The position numbers and the translations under genes were made by a program. Below are positions 15,688-25,077 of a stretch of 64,000 bases of DNA, piece by piece (position 1 is the first letter of the stretch; each line of letters opens with the position of its first letter). Location of the stretch: positions 1-64,000 of the forward strand of contig NZ_FRDF01000007.1 of NCBI RefSeq assembly GCF_900143235.1, read 5' to 3'. The stretch comes from Erythrobacter sanguineus. GTDB lineage: Bacteria; Pseudomonadota; Alphaproteobacteria; Sphingomonadales; Sphingomonadaceae. Below the pieces are notes generated by a model. That model saw nothing but the letters and a program-made list of their open reading frames with translations. It made no database searches and was not told the origin of the DNA.

Positions 15688-17034
15688 TCACACATGTTCC
15701 AGCGCCTGCGCGAAATCGGCGATGAGATCATCGGCATCCTCGATCCCCACGCTGATGCGCACCAGATTGTCGGTGATCCCCAGCATGTCCTTGCGCGCCT
15801 GCGGAACCGAGAGGTGCGTCATCGAGGCCGGATGGCTCGCCAGCGTCTCCGTCCCGCCGAGGCTGACCGCCAGCTTGGCGATGGTAAGGTTGTCGAGGAA
15901 GGCAAAGCATTCCGCCTCGCCGCCCTTGATGAACAGCGAGAAGGTGCTGCCCGCCCCAAGGCAGTGGCGATCATGAATGTCCTGCTGGCGCGGATCGCTG
16001 ATCAAGCCGAGATAGCCCAGCCCTTCGACCTTCGGGTGGCCTTGCAGGAATGCGCACACCTTGGCCGCGTTCTCGCCTGCGCGCTGCATCCTGAGCTCGA
16101 CCGTCTCCAGCGACCGCAGCAGCATCCACGCGGTGTTGGGATCAACGATCCCGCCCATCGTGTTGCGCAAGGCGCGCACCGGGTCCATCCAGCGCTTCGC
16201 CCCGGCAATGCTGCCTGCGACGAGATCGGAATGGCCGCCGACATATTTGGTCAGCGAATAGGCGACAATATCGGCCCCATGTTCCAGCGGGCGCTGCCAC
16301 AGCGGGCCGAGGAAGGTGTTGTCGATGGCGATTGGGCATTCTTGCGTGCTACCGCCTGCGGCTACTTGAGCCGGAGGAAAAGCGGCATCGCGCGCGTCGC
16401 TTACCGCTTCGATATCGACCAGCGCATTGGTCGGGTTGCCGGGGCTTTCGAGGTAGATCATCGCCACCTTGCCGCCCTGTGCTTCGGCCTGCGCCCTCGC
16501 CTTGGCCAGCACCGCGTCAAGCTCTGCGCGGGTCGCTCCGGCGGGGAAATCGAGATAGGTGATGCCAAATCGGCTCAGCACCTTGGCGACAAAGCCTTCG
16601 GTCGCGGCATAAAGCGGGCCGGAATGCACGATCACGTCGTTCTGGCCGCAATAGGCCATCATCAAAATACAGATCGCGGTCATCCCGCTGCTGAATGTCA
16701 GCGCGTCCTCGGCCCCGTCCCACACGGCAAGGCGATCCTCGAGGATTTCCTGATTGGGCCCGTTGAAGCGCGAATAGACGAGGCCTTCCGCCCCGCCTTC
16801 GCGCAGCCCGGTAATGCCTTCAAAGTGCCGCTTGCCCGCGGCCGCGTTTTCGAAGGCAAAAGTGCTGGTAAGGAAGATCGGGGCTTTCAGCGATCCTTCG
16901 GACAGCGCCGGATCATAACCGTAGCCCATCATCAGGGTAGAGGGCTTCATCGGCCGCCCTCCGATTTCGCGCCGGGCAGGCTTGGGTTTGCGGCGGGGGG
17001 GGGGGGGGTCAACAGCATCGACGGCGTCTGGCAT
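15688..17034 (-). CDS. Cystathionine gamma-synthase/methionine gamma-lyase family PLP enzyme
   Basis: 448 residues, fold-type I PLP enzyme of sulfur amino acid metabolism. SRFNGPNQEILEDRLAV and FSSGMTAI form the cofactor pocket, and SLTKYVGGHSDLVAGS holds the Lys that binds PLP. The exact reaction (gamma-synthase, gamma-lyase or beta-lyase) cannot be decided. The first residues (DAVDPPPPRRKPKPARREIG) are encoded across a 14-base C run on the coding strand, so the start is uncertain: Met29 (ATG at 16950) gives a clean MKPSTLMMGYGYDP start and is independent of the run. Confidence 0.88.
   Translation of the reverse strand: MPDAVDAVDPPPPRRKPKPARREIGGRPMKPSTLMMGYGYDPALSEGSLKAPIFLTSTFAFENAAAGKRHFEGITGLREGGAEGLVYSRFNGPNQEILEDRLAVWDGAEDALTFSSGMTAICILMMAYCGQNDVIVHSGPLYAATEGFVAKVLSRFGITYLDFPAGATRAELDAVLAKARAQAEAQGGKVAMIYLESPGNPTNALVDIEAVSDARDAAFPPAQVAAGGSTQECPIAIDNTFLGPLWQRPLEHGADIVAYSLTKYVGGHSDLVAGSIAGAKRWMDPVRALRNTMGGIVDPNTAWMLLRSLETVELRMQRAGENAAKVCAFLQGHPKVEGLGYLGLISDPRQQDIHDRHCLGAGSTFSLFIKGGEAECFAFLDNLTIAKLAVSLGGTETLASHPASMTHLSVPQARKDMLGITDNLVRISVGIEDADDLIADFAQALEHV
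16995..17008. repeat. Homopolymer of 14 G (C on the coding strand) at the 5' end of the PLP enzyme gene
   Basis: Positions 16995-17008 are all G on the plus strand. In the minus-strand gene they encode the Pro run near residues 10-13. Tracts of this length slip easily during replication and are also error-prone in sequencing. Confidence 0.9.
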
Positions 17035-17200
17035 GACGGCGTATCCTTCCTCTGCTCACGCTCCCAGGAAGGCGGGAGCTGGTCGCGGCGGGCAGGGCGC
17101 CCGTCCCTAACCTCCGCAGGAACGCCTCTCCGCTGCCGCCGCTCAGATGGGCAGAAGGTATCGCGTGCGCACAATAGTTTCAAGCGATTGGACGATGGTT

Positions 17201-18625
17201 TCACACCAGCGCAGCGATGCCCCACACCACGGCGACGATCAGGAACACGCCCGCCACATCAAGCATCGCTCCGGCGGTGACCATGCGGCCGATCCGGATT
17301 TGGCCGGTGCTCCACGCGATGGCGTTGGGGCCAGTTCCGGCGGGCAGCATGAAGCCCCAGCTCGCGGCCAGCGCGGCGGGCAGGGCGAGCAGCACCGGAT
17401 CGACCCCCAGCGCGACCACCAGCGCAGCGACCACCGGAATGATGCCGGTCGCGGTGGCGACATTGCTGGCGAATTCGGTTACCGCCACCACCAGCGCCAC
17501 CACCACCAGCGCCACCAGCAGCAGCGGCCAGTGTTCCAGCGGCAGCAGCGCCTCGCCCAGCCAGGCGGTCAGGCCCGAAGCCTGCATGCCGCCCGCCAGC
17601 GCGAGGCCGCCGCCGAACATGAAGATGACGCTCCATGGCGCGTGCCTCGCTTCGTCCCACACCAGCAGGCTGCGGCCCGTCCCGTCCGGGATCAGGAACA
17701 GCGCCAGCCCGGCGATGACGGCAATGGTGCCATCGGTCCACGACCCCGGCGGCAGCAGCGGCGCGACCAGCGGCTGGCTGACCCATCCGGCAAAGGCCAG
17801 CACGACCAGCGGCACCAGCCGTCGTTCCGGCCCGCTCCATTGCGCGCGGGTGGCGATAGCGGCCCGCGCGGCGGCAAGATCGAAGGGTTGGTCGGCGACG
17901 CGCTGCACCCGCGCGATGATCCACGCCGCCAGCGGCACGCCCAGCAGCACCACCGGCACACCATAGAGCGACCATTGCGCAAAGCTGATCCGCACGCCCG
18001 CGATCTGATCGAGCAGGCCGACCGAAATCGCATTGGTGGGCGAGCCGACAATCGTGCCCAGCCCGCCGATGCTGGCGGCAAAGGCGATGCCCATCGGCAA
18101 GGCTCCGAATATGCCGTCCTGCCGAATGGTGTCATCCTCGCCGCGCGCATCTCCGCCCCCTTCCAGCACCGCCAGTGCCATCGGCATCATGATCAGCGCG
18201 GTCGAGGTGTTGGAGATCAGCATCGACAGCAGCGCAGCCGCGATCATGAAGGCAAACAGCAGCCGCGCGGGGCCACCGCGTGCGCCCAGCAGCCCGAGAA
18301 TCGCAAGGCTCAGCCGGCGGTGCAGCCCGGTGCGTTCGATCGCCAGCGCAACAAAGGCCCCGCCCAGCAGCAGGAACAGGATCGGCGAGTAATAGTCGCT
18401 CGCGGTATCTTCCGCGGTCGAGACCCCCGAAAGCGGCAGGACAAGGAAGGGCAGCAGACCGGTCACGCTCAGCGGCACCGCCTCGGTCATCCACCACGCC
18501 GCCATCCACATGACCAGTCCGGCGACCAGCCACGCACCCTGTGGCATGCCCGCAGGTGGCGGCAGCAGGGCTGCAAGCGCAAAGGCGAGCGGGCCGAACC
18601 AGAGGCCGAACAGGCGTGCTGTCAT
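17201..18625 (-). CDS. DASS/SLC13-family anion transporter
   Basis: 474 residues and about 11-13 membrane segments. Two signature motifs of the divalent anion:sodium symporter family are present: SNTSTALIMMP (about residue 145) and TEFASNVATAT (about residue 393), one in each half of the inverted repeat, together with GSPTNAISVGLL. Such proteins import dicarboxylates, citrate or sulfate with Na+. The substrate cannot be read from the sequence. It stands apart from neighbours (165 bases from the PLP enzyme gene). Confidence 0.88.
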   Translation of the reverse strand: MTARLFGLWFGPLAFALAALLPPPAGMPQGAWLVAGLVMWMAAWWMTEAVPLSVTGLLPFLVLPLSGVSTAEDTASDYYSPILFLLLGGAFVALAIERTGLHRRLSLAILGLLGARGGPARLLFAFMIAAALLSMLISNTSTALIMMPMALAVLEGGGDARGEDDTIRQDGIFGALPMGIAFAASIGGLGTIVGSPTNAISVGLLDQIAGVRISFAQWSLYGVPVVLLGVPLAAWIIARVQRVADQPFDLAAARAAIATRAQWSGPERRLVPLVVLAFAGWVSQPLVAPLLPPGSWTDGTIAVIAGLALFLIPDGTGRSLLVWDEARHAPWSVIFMFGGGLALAGGMQASGLTAWLGEALLPLEHWPLLLVALVVVALVVAVTEFASNVATATGIIPVVAALVVALGVDPVLLALPAALAASWGFMLPAGTGPNAIAWSTGQIRIGRMVTAGAMLDVAGVFLIVAVVWGIAALV

Positions 18626-18694
18626 GGCTGGCAGTCCTCCCTTGGCGCGGTGCAGGCCTATCAGTGCCGCCCCGCCTGCGGCAAGCCCTGCAGC

Positions 18695-18730
18695 AAAAAG
18701 GGCGCGGAGGCGTTGTGGCCCCGCGCCCTT
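18695..18730 (-). terminator. Intrinsic terminator of infC
   Basis: On the minus strand AAGGGCGCGG (18730-18721) pairs perfectly with CCGCGCCCTT (18707-18698) around a 13-base loop and is followed by a T run (18699-18695). It lies 40 bases after the infC stop and explains why no L35/L20 genes need follow in the transcript. Confidence 0.85.
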
Positions 18731-18769
18731 GCTGTCCTGTTGGGTTCGCCTGTCTTTTGCAGCTGGCCC

Positions 18770-19312
18770 CTATTTGGGTGCCAGCACCATCAGCATCTGG
18801 CGGCCTTCAAGCCGCGGGAACGCTTCGACCTTGGCGACTTCGGCGACATCATCCTGCACCTTCTTCAGCAGATCCATGCCGAGATGCTGGTGCGCCATTT
18901 CACGCCCGCGAAACCGAAGGGTGATCTTCACCTTGTCGCCGTTCTCGATGAACTTGTTCACGTTGCGCATCTTCACGTCATAATCATGCGTGTCGATGTT
19001 GGGGCGCATCTTCACTTCCTTGATGTCCTGCGTTTTCTGCGTCTTGCGCGCCAGATTGGCTTTCTTCTGCGCTTCGTAGCGGAACTTGCCGACATCGAGG
19101 AACTTGCACACCGGCGGGTCCGCGTTGGGGGACACTTCAACCAGGTTCAGGCCTTTTTCATTGGCCTGTTCGATCGCTTCGCGGGTGTACATGACCCCGA
19201 GGTTTTCGCCTTCGTCATCGATGACGCGGACCTTGGGGACCTGAATCATGTTATCAAAACGAGGGCCGCTTTTTACGGGCGGGGCCATCGAGCGCCGGGG
19301 TGGACGTGATAT
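18770..19312 (-). CDS. infC: Translation initiation factor IF-3, probably with an AUA start
   Basis: Prevents premature joining of ribosomal subunits and rejects wrong start codons. Both IF-3 domains are present: the N-domain with [20 protein letters not shown] and the C-domain with [15 protein letters not shown] and [19 protein letters not shown], ending in LMVLAPK. The ATG at 19288 has no Shine-Dalgarno sequence. Eight codons upstream an ATA at 19312-19310 lies 8 bases after a perfect AGGAG (19325-19321). Many infC genes start with AUU, AUA or AUC so that IF-3 limits its own synthesis, so ATA is preferred here. The gene stands alone, without rpmI and rplT. Confidence 0.9.
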   Translation of the reverse strand: MSRPPRRSMAPPVKSGPRFDNMIQVPKVRVIDDEGENLGVMYTREAIEQANEKGLNLVEVSPNADPPVCKFLDVGKFRYEAQKKANLARKTQKTQDIKEVKMRPNIDTHDYDVKMRNVNKFIENGDKVKITLRFRGREMAHQHLGMDLLKKVQDDVAEVAKVEAFPRLEGRQMLMVLAPK

Positions 19313-19386
19313 GGGGTGTTCTCCTGTGGTTGCTTACGTGTTGGGCGCTCCATAGTGCGAAACGGGGGCGAGCGCCAGATGGAGTC

Positions 19387-20094
19387 TTACGCTGTTGCCT
19401 GCCAGAGCGGAAACCGGGCGATCCGGCCGCGCGCGGGCATCAGCGCCTCGATCTGGCGGGCCGGTTGCAGTGCGGCGAGGATCTCCGGCGCGCCTGCGTC
19501 CATGCCTCCGGTGAGCGTGCCGAAGGCGGGCAGGATCATCCGTTCGGCTCTGGCGGCACCGCGCCCAAGCACAGCGCAAGGCCGGGCGATGTGGCGGCCC
19601 CGGACATCGACTCGCAGCTTGGGATGGTAGTGGCCCGACAGTTCAGGCGCGGTTTCCCCGGTGCGCGCTTCGTGGCGCAGGATGACCCCGCCCAGTTCGA
19701 GTTCGGGCAGGATCGTTCCGCCAAAGCCTTTCGGCAGCGCCTCGTCATGGTTGCCGGTGATCCACACCCAGTCGAGCGCGCGGGTCAGCGCCTCCAGCAT
19801 CCCGGTGCAATGCGTGTCCAAGCGCAATGCACCGGCATCATCGTGGAAATTGTCCCCCAGCGTGATCACCCGCCGTGCGCCGGTGATCCGCACAGCGTCG
19901 GCCAGCCGTTCCAGCGTGTCGCGGCTGTCATAGGGGGGCAGCATCTGGCCCCGCTGCGCATACCAGCTGGCCTTTTCCAGATGCAGGTCTGCCACCAGCA
20001 GCGCGCGTTCCGCCGGCCAGTAAAGCGCATGCCCCTGACCCAGCAGCAGTTCGTGTCTGGCAAAGGGGAAGGGGACGAACATAGCGGGAACCAT
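19387..20094 (-). CDS. pdeM: PdeM-like metallophosphoesterase (ligase-associated DNA repair family)
   Basis: 235 residues of the calcineurin-like phosphoesterase fold. Metal motifs appear in order: LLVADLHLEKAS, TLGDNFHDD, WITGNHDEAL and ELSGHYHPK. PdeM proteins are encoded with a DNA ligase, an exonuclease and an Lhr-type helicase in a DNA-damage set; here none of these is nearby. Start MVPAMFVPFPFARHELLL at 20094 is chosen; the Met at 20082 is nearly as good. Earlier frames would run into hemF. It diverges from hemF with about 100 bases between. Confidence 0.8.
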   Translation of the reverse strand: MVPAMFVPFPFARHELLLGQGHALYWPAERALLVADLHLEKASWYAQRGQMLPPYDSRDTLERLADAVRITGARRVITLGDNFHDDAGALRLDTHCTGMLEALTRALDWVWITGNHDEALPKGFGGTILPELELGGVILRHEARTGETAPELSGHYHPKLRVDVRGRHIARPCAVLGRGAARAERMILPAFGTLTGGMDAGAPEILAALQPARQIEALMPARGRIARFPLWQATA

Positions 20095-20198
20095 GATCAG
20101 GCACTGCCCGCAAAATATCCGCTTGGCAACCGCCGATCCGGGGCTTGTGCGATGCGCTGGCTCGCCTATGCTGAGCATTGAATGACAGACGGGGTTGT

Positions 20199-21056
20199 AT
20201 GACGGACTGGACACAGCACACGGCGCGGGCACGGACGTGGTTTGAATCTTTGCGCGATTCGATTTGCGCCGAATTCGAGGCGATCGAGCGCGAGGCGGGA
20301 TCGGACGCAAGCTTTCAATACACCCCGTGGAACCGCGAAGAGGAAGGCAATCCCGATCCTGGCGGCGGCGTCCAGGGCTTGATGAAGGGCAAGGTGTTCG
20401 AAAAGGTCGGCGTCAATGTCTCGACCGTGCGCGGCAGCTTTGCCAGGGAATTTGCAGGCTCCATCAACGGGGCCAGCGCCGATGAACCCGGCTTTGTCGC
20501 CACCGGCATCAGTCTGGTCGCGCACATGACCAATCCGCATGTGCCTGCGGTGCATATGAACACCCGCTTCCTCACCACCACCAAAGCATGGTTCGGCGGC
20601 GGCGCGGATCTTAACCCGCCGATCCCCTACGAGGAGGATACGGAGGAATTCCACGCCGCCATGCGCGCCGCCTGCATGGGGCACAACCCGACCTATTACG
20701 AACGTTACAAGAAGTGGGCGGACGAATATTTCTACATCCCGCACCGGCAGGTGCATCGCGGGGCGGGCGGGATTTTCTACGACCATCTCGAATGCGTCGA
20801 TGATGCGGCATTTGATCGCAATCTCGCCTTCACGCAGGATGTCGGCAAGGCGTTTCTCGACGTGTTCCCGGCGCTGGTGAGAAAGCGCATGGGCAGCGAT
20901 TTCACGGCGGAAGACGAAGCCCGGCAGCTCGAATACCGGGGCCGCTATGCCGAATTCAACCTCGTGTACGACCGCGGCACGATCTTCGGCCTGAAGACCG
21001 GCGGAAATATCGACGCGATCCTGATGAGCCTGCCGCCAAGGGCGACGTGGTCTTGA
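20199..21056 (+). CDS. hemF: Oxygen-dependent coproporphyrinogen III oxidase
   Basis: Converts coproporphyrinogen III to protoporphyrinogen IX with O2 in heme and bacteriochlorophyll synthesis. Signatures: FQYTPWNREEEGNPDPGGGV, VHMNTRFL, WFGGGADLNPPIPYEEDTE, GAGGIFYDHLE, and the C-terminal YDRGTIFGLKTGGNIDAILM. 285 residues with the normal C-terminus (MSLPP plus a few residues), so not truncated. ATG at 20199 begins MTDWTQH. Confidence 0.94.
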   Translation: MTDWTQHTARARTWFESLRDSICAEFEAIEREAGSDASFQYTPWNREEEGNPDPGGGVQGLMKGKVFEKVGVNVSTVRGSFAREFAGSINGASADEPGFVATGISLVAHMTNPHVPAVHMNTRFLTTTKAWFGGGADLNPPIPYEEDTEEFHAAMRAACMGHNPTYYERYKKWADEYFYIPHRQVHRGAGGIFYDHLECVDDAAFDRNLAFTQDVGKAFLDVFPALVRKRMGSDFTAEDEARQLEYRGRYAEFNLVYDRGTIFGLKTGGNIDAILMSLPPRATWS

Positions 21057-21152
21057 TGCGCAAGCTGGTGATGGCGCGCTACGTGCTTGTTGTGCGCGGC
21101 TGATCGGCGATAATCCTTGCCCCGCCGTTGTGCGGCGCACATATTCATTCCG

Positions 21153-23243
21153 ATGCTCCGCCAGTACGAACTCGTCGAGAAGGTTCTCGACTACGATCCG
21201 CAAGCCGACGAGGCGATGCTGAATCGCGCCTATGTCTATACCGTGCAGAAGCACGGCACCCAGAAGCGCGCGTCGGGCGATCCCTATTTCAGCCACCCGG
21301 TCGAAGTCGCCGGATTGATGACCGACCTGAAGCTCGATCAGGCGACCATCATCACCGCGCTGCTGCATGATACGGTGGAGGATACGCTCGCCACGATCGA
21401 GGATATCGAGGCTCATTTCGGCCCCGAAGTCGCGCGGCTGGTGGATGGCGTCACCAAGCTTTCCAAGATCGAGACCATGCCGGAAAACGAGCGCGCGGCG
21501 GAAAACCTGCGCAAGTTCCTGCTGGCCATGTCCGAAGATATCCGCGTGCTGCTGGTCAAGCTGGCTGACCGGCTGCACAACATGCGCACCCTGCATTTCA
21601 TCAAATCGCCCGAAAAGCGCCAGCGCATCGCGCGCGAGACGATGGATATCTACGCCCCGCTGGCCGAGCGCGTGGGGATGTATGAATACATGCACGAAAT
21701 GCAGGCGCTGGCGTTTCGCGAACTGGAACCGGAAGCCTATGCCACCATCAATACGCGGCTCGAGCAGTTGCGTTCGCAGGATGGCGGGCAGGTCGATGCG
21801 ATTGCCCTGAAGGTCAAGCAGCGCCTCGCCGAAGCGGGTCTGAGGGTCGAGGTCTACGGGCGCGAGAAGCACCCCTTTTCGATCTGGCACAAGATGGCCG
21901 AACGCCATGTCAGCTTCGAGCAGGTGACCGACATCATGGCCTTCCGTGTCCTCACCGACAGCGAGGAGGATTGCTACCACGCATTGGGTGTCCTGCACAC
22001 GACGTGGCAATTCCTGCCGGGCAAGTTCAAGGACTATATCTCCACCCCCAAGACCAATGGCTACCGCAGTTTGCACACGTCGCTGATGTACGAAAATTCG
22101 ATGCGGGTCGAAGTGCAGATCCGCACGCGCGAGATGCATCGCCGCAACGAATTCGGCCTCGCGGCGCACTGGGCCTACAAGCAGGCCGACAAGGCCGACG
22201 GGCAGGTGGGCTGGCTGCGCGACCTGATCGAGATTGTCGAACAGAGCCATGATGCCGAGGAACTGCTCGAACACACGCGCCTTGCGATTTATCAGGATCG
22301 GATCTTCGCCTTCACGCCCAAGGGCTCGCTGTTCCAGCTGCCCAAAGGCGCGACCGCAGTCGATTTCGCTTTTGCCGTTCACACCGATCTGGGCCTCGCC
22401 TGCGTCGGTGCGAAGATCAACGGCAGGCACATGCCGCTGCGCACCCCGCTGTCTAACGGCGATGTGGTGGAGATCATCAAGAACCCCGGCGCTGCGCCGC
22501 AATTGTCGTGGCTGGCCTTTGTCGTCACCGGCAAGGCGCGCGCCGCGATCCGCCGTGCGGTTCGCCTGAAGGAGCGCGACGAAGTGGCCGCGATCGGATC
22601 GAAACTGTTCGACGAGATCGCCGCGCGCGTGCCCGCCCGCATCGGCAAGAAGGCGATCAGGGGCGCGCTCCAGCGCCTCGACATGGATGAGCCTGATGAC
22701 CTGATGTACGCCATCGGCGCGGCCAAGCTGACCGACCGTGAGGTGATGGAGGCGCTTGTCCCGGGCTGCACCGCCGGGTTCGAGGAGGACGAGGAGTGGT
22801 CGCGGCGGGAACGGGCGATCTCGATCCGGGGTCTGACGCCGGGGGTCGCCTTCGAACTTGCCACCTGCTGCCACCCGGTGCCGGGCGACCGCATCGTCGG
22901 CATCCGCCGCAAGGGCGAGACCGTGCTGGTTCACGCGATCGACTGCCTCGAACTGGCAAGCGGGGTGGATAATGACTGGATCGACCTTGCCTGGGGCAAC
23001 CGTTCTGTCGGCGCGGTGGGGCAGTTAACAGTGACGCTGTATGATCGCCCCGGCACGCTGGCGGAAATGGCGGGCATTTTCGCCCAGAACAAGGCGAATG
23101 TGACCACGCTGGTGCAGACCCAGCTCGATCATCCCTTTACCAGCTACGATATCGAGATCGAGGTGCAGGATCTGGCCCACCTTAACCGTATTCTGTCCGC
23201 CCTGCGCGCCAGCGATGCGGTGGCGCAGGCGGAACGGCAGTAG
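21153..23243 (+). CDS. Bifunctional (p)ppGpp synthetase/hydrolase (RSH)
   Basis: 696 residues, the single long RelA/SpoT protein expected in this class, which makes and degrades the stringent-response alarmone. Domains in order: HD hydrolase (residues 20-200, HDTVEDT at 72-78), synthetase (230-350, with KDYISTPKTNGYRSLHTSLMY), TGS (380-450, IFAFTPKGSLFQLPKGATAV), and a C-terminal ACT domain (TLYDRPGTLAEMAGIFAQNKANVTTL). Both enzymatic sites appear intact. The ATG at 21153 gives MLRQYELVEKVLDY. It converges on the CBS gene, 2 bases apart. Confidence 0.94.
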   Translation: MLRQYELVEKVLDYDPQADEAMLNRAYVYTVQKHGTQKRASGDPYFSHPVEVAGLMTDLKLDQATIITALLHDTVEDTLATIEDIEAHFGPEVARLVDGVTKLSKIETMPENERAAENLRKFLLAMSEDIRVLLVKLADRLHNMRTLHFIKSPEKRQRIARETMDIYAPLAERVGMYEYMHEMQALAFRELEPEAYATINTRLEQLRSQDGGQVDAIALKVKQRLAEAGLRVEVYGREKHPFSIWHKMAERHVSFEQVTDIMAFRVLTDSEEDCYHALGVLHTTWQFLPGKFKDYISTPKTNGYRSLHTSLMYENSMRVEVQIRTREMHRRNEFGLAAHWAYKQADKADGQVGWLRDLIEIVEQSHDAEELLEHTRLAIYQDRIFAFTPKGSLFQLPKGATAVDFAFAVHTDLGLACVGAKINGRHMPLRTPLSNGDVVEIIKNPGAAPQLSWLAFVVTGKARAAIRRAVRLKERDEVAAIGSKLFDEIAARVPARIGKKAIRGALQRLDMDEPDDLMYAIGAAKLTDREVMEALVPGCTAGFEEDEEWSRRERAISIRGLTPGVAFELATCCHPVPGDRIVGIRRKGETVLVHAIDCLELASGVDNDWIDLAWGNRSVGAVGQLTVTLYDRPGTLAEMAGIFAQNKANVTTLVQTQLDHPFTSYDIEIEVQDLAHLNRILSALRASDAVAQAERQ

Positions 23244-23245
23244 GC

Positions 23246-23761
23246 TCAGATAAAGGCCAGCAGCACTGCAACGAGGATCACCGAATAGGCTGCGATCCCG
23301 CCGGCAATCGCGATCGGGTTGAAGGCGGGGGCAAGTGTCGCCTGCGCCATCTGGCCAAGCTGGCTGAGCAGTTGCGGCCAGGTATAGGCGACGAAATCGC
23401 CCTGACTCATGACCGCAACGAGGCGCTTGTCCTGGTCCACGATCGGCAGGCGGCGGAAGCGTTCGTTGCTCATCACCTGCAACCATTCGAGCACGTTGTC
23501 GTCCTTGTCCGCCATGCGAACGTCCGAAGTCATGACGGCACTCACCGGTGTGGTCCTGGGGTCGCGCGCATCACCGATCACGCGGCGGAAGATGTCGCGT
23601 TCGGTCATCACGCCAAGCACGCAATTGTCCGCATCGGTGATGAAGATCGAACCGAAATTCTTGTCCGCCATCTGCGTCACCGCGTCGAAAACGGTTGTTT
23701 CGGGCGGGCAGGTCAGCGGCGGGGCTTTGCTGTGGAATTCCTTGCGGTCGCCGATTTTCAT
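23246..23761 (-). CDS. CBS-domain protein with C-terminal membrane segment
   Basis: 171 residues. Two CBS motifs fill residues 10-135 (TTVFDAVTQMADKNFGSIFI, GVMTERDIFRRVI, then SAVMTSDVRMA and RRLPIVDQDKRLVAVMSQGD); such pairs bind adenine nucleotides. A hydrophobic tail (IAGGIAAYSVILVAVLLAFI) should anchor it in the membrane. Its target is unknown; no partner gene is adjacent on the same strand. Start ATG at 23761 (MKIGDRKEF). Confidence 0.85.
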   Translation of the reverse strand: MKIGDRKEFHSKAPPLTCPPETTVFDAVTQMADKNFGSIFITDADNCVLGVMTERDIFRRVIGDARDPRTTPVSAVMTSDVRMADKDDNVLEWLQVMSNERFRRLPIVDQDKRLVAVMSQGDFVAYTWPQLLSQLGQMAQATLAPAFNPIAIAGGIAAYSVILVAVLLAFI

Positions 23762-23882
23762 CTTGTGCGCTCCCTTTGGCTGGATGGTGCCACGGATTGA
23801 AACGCGCAGGAAAGGCAAGGGTTCCGTAAGGGAAATTCTCTCCCCTCGCTTGAGGGAGGGGCTGGGGGTGGGTGCTCGAAGC

Positions 23883-24974
23883 TTATTGCGAAGCCGCCAC
23901 CTGCCGCACGGGCGCACGGATGTTGCAGATATCCGCGCCGCCTGCGGGGACGATGAAGAACGGATCGCGGCGGTTGGCGATGGCTTCGGCATAGGCCGCG
24001 AAGGTGGCGCTTGTCGTCGAGAGGTATTCGAAGCTTGGTCGCTCGCTCGCGGGAAGATCACTTGCCACCCGCACCGACAGGATCGGCGTGCGCTTGGCGG
24101 CTTCCTCGGCGGTGTAGAACCCCAGCGCCCCCGACCCGCGCGGCAGGCTGGAGAGGTGCTCCATCCCCTCGATCACCCGGCTGACCAGCGCGATATTGCG
24201 ATCAAGGTGGCGCGGCGCATGGCCGATCACGGTATAAAGCTCCGCGCCCGATCCGGTGTCGGGGGAGTAGTTCCGCCCGACGCCGACCATGCCGTAGCAG
24301 TGAGTGGGCCAGAAGGCATCTCGCGCGATCCCGATCGGCCAGCCGGCGACAAATCCGGCAGCTTCCGCATAGGCATCCTTCTGCATGAGAGCCAATCCGG
24401 GAAGAGGGCTCGGCATCGCAATCGTGGGCCTTCCGGCCCGGCTCGCCTCGCGCGCGGAGGCCTCGCGTTCCGCGTTCCGGGCCGCGATCTCGGCGCGCTG
24501 GCGCGCCCGTTCGATAAAGGCATCGCGGATTCGCTGAAATTCCGGATCGGGATCGTTGAGCGTGTAGTCGCGCTCTTCCATCACTTTCAGCCCTTGCGGC
24601 AGGGGCTTGGGCTCCCCCGTTGCCTCGGGGTTGTCGTAATTGGGATCGCCCCACTGGGTGACGTAATTGTCCTGCACCCGGTTGACCGAGATGCCGTCAT
24701 ACCACCCGGAGCGCGCGAACAGCCGGATGTTGTGCACCCAGCCCTGGCTGAAGGGCGCAGGGATAAGCTGGATCACCACCTGCCGCGGCTTGCCCTCGGC
24801 GTCGGGTGCGAGGGTCATCACCAGCAGATCCTCCGCCGGGATCGCCATCCAATCGGCAGCGGGCGCGGCGGCGACGATTTCCGAAGGCGCAGGCGCTCCC
24901 TTCGGCTCCTCTTGAGCGGACAGCGGCAACGAAAGGGCGAGGGCTGCGGTGGCAGCCAGAAGCAAAGTTCGCAT
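23883..24974 (-). CDS. Exported cyclophilin-type peptidyl-prolyl isomerase
   Basis: 363 residues. A signal peptide (LLLAATAALALSLPLSAQ) suggests a periplasmic foldase. The cyclophilin fold is recognisable in VIQLIPAPFSQGWVHNIRLF, YDGISVNRVQDNYVTQWGDP, CYGMVGVGRNYSPDTGSGAELYTV and NIALVSRVIEGMEHLSSLPR. It contains a long charged insert (about residues 135-205) not found in small cyclophilins. The quoted catalytic region keeps an Arg (NRVQ) but departs from the classic FHR, so activity is not certain. ATG at 24974 chosen for the signal peptide. Confidence 0.85.
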   Translation of the reverse strand: MRTLLLAATAALALSLPLSAQEEPKGAPAPSEIVAAAPAADWMAIPAEDLLVMTLAPDAEGKPRQVVIQLIPAPFSQGWVHNIRLFARSGWYDGISVNRVQDNYVTQWGDPNYDNPEATGEPKPLPQGLKVMEERDYTLNDPDPEFQRIRDAFIERARQRAEIAARNAEREASAREASRAGRPTIAMPSPLPGLALMQKDAYAEAAGFVAGWPIGIARDAFWPTHCYGMVGVGRNYSPDTGSGAELYTVIGHAPRHLDRNIALVSRVIEGMEHLSSLPRGSGALGFYTAEEAAKRTPILSVRVASDLPASERPSFEYLSTTSATFAAYAEAIANRRDPFFIVPAGGADICNIRAPVRQVAASQ

Positions 24975-25077
24975 AAGTCTTGTGGTGCCACCACGCGCCT
25001 TGCGAAGCAATCCATTCGCGGCTAGTGGCGCGAGCTTGTTGCGCTACCGCTTCGCTGCCCGGGCGCGTGCAACATAC

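Noticed and set aside
15676..19309. Long plus-strand frames opposite the PLP enzyme, anion transporter and infC genes
   Set aside because: Their protein is His/Arg/Gln-rich low complexity and mirrors conserved minus-strand genes.
20199..21056. hemF suspected to be 3'-truncated because it ends after MSLPP
   Set aside because: The family normally ends within a few residues of this motif, and all upstream signatures are intact.
20166..22934. A 922-codon antisense frame opposite hemF and the RSH gene
   Set aside because: Same GC artefact; no domain, while hemF and RSH are clearly real on the plus strand.
23842..23856. CCCTC-gctt-GAGGG hairpin after the cyclophilin gene
   Set aside because: Five-base stem without a T run; common in pyrimidine/purine-rich spacers, too weak to call a terminator.
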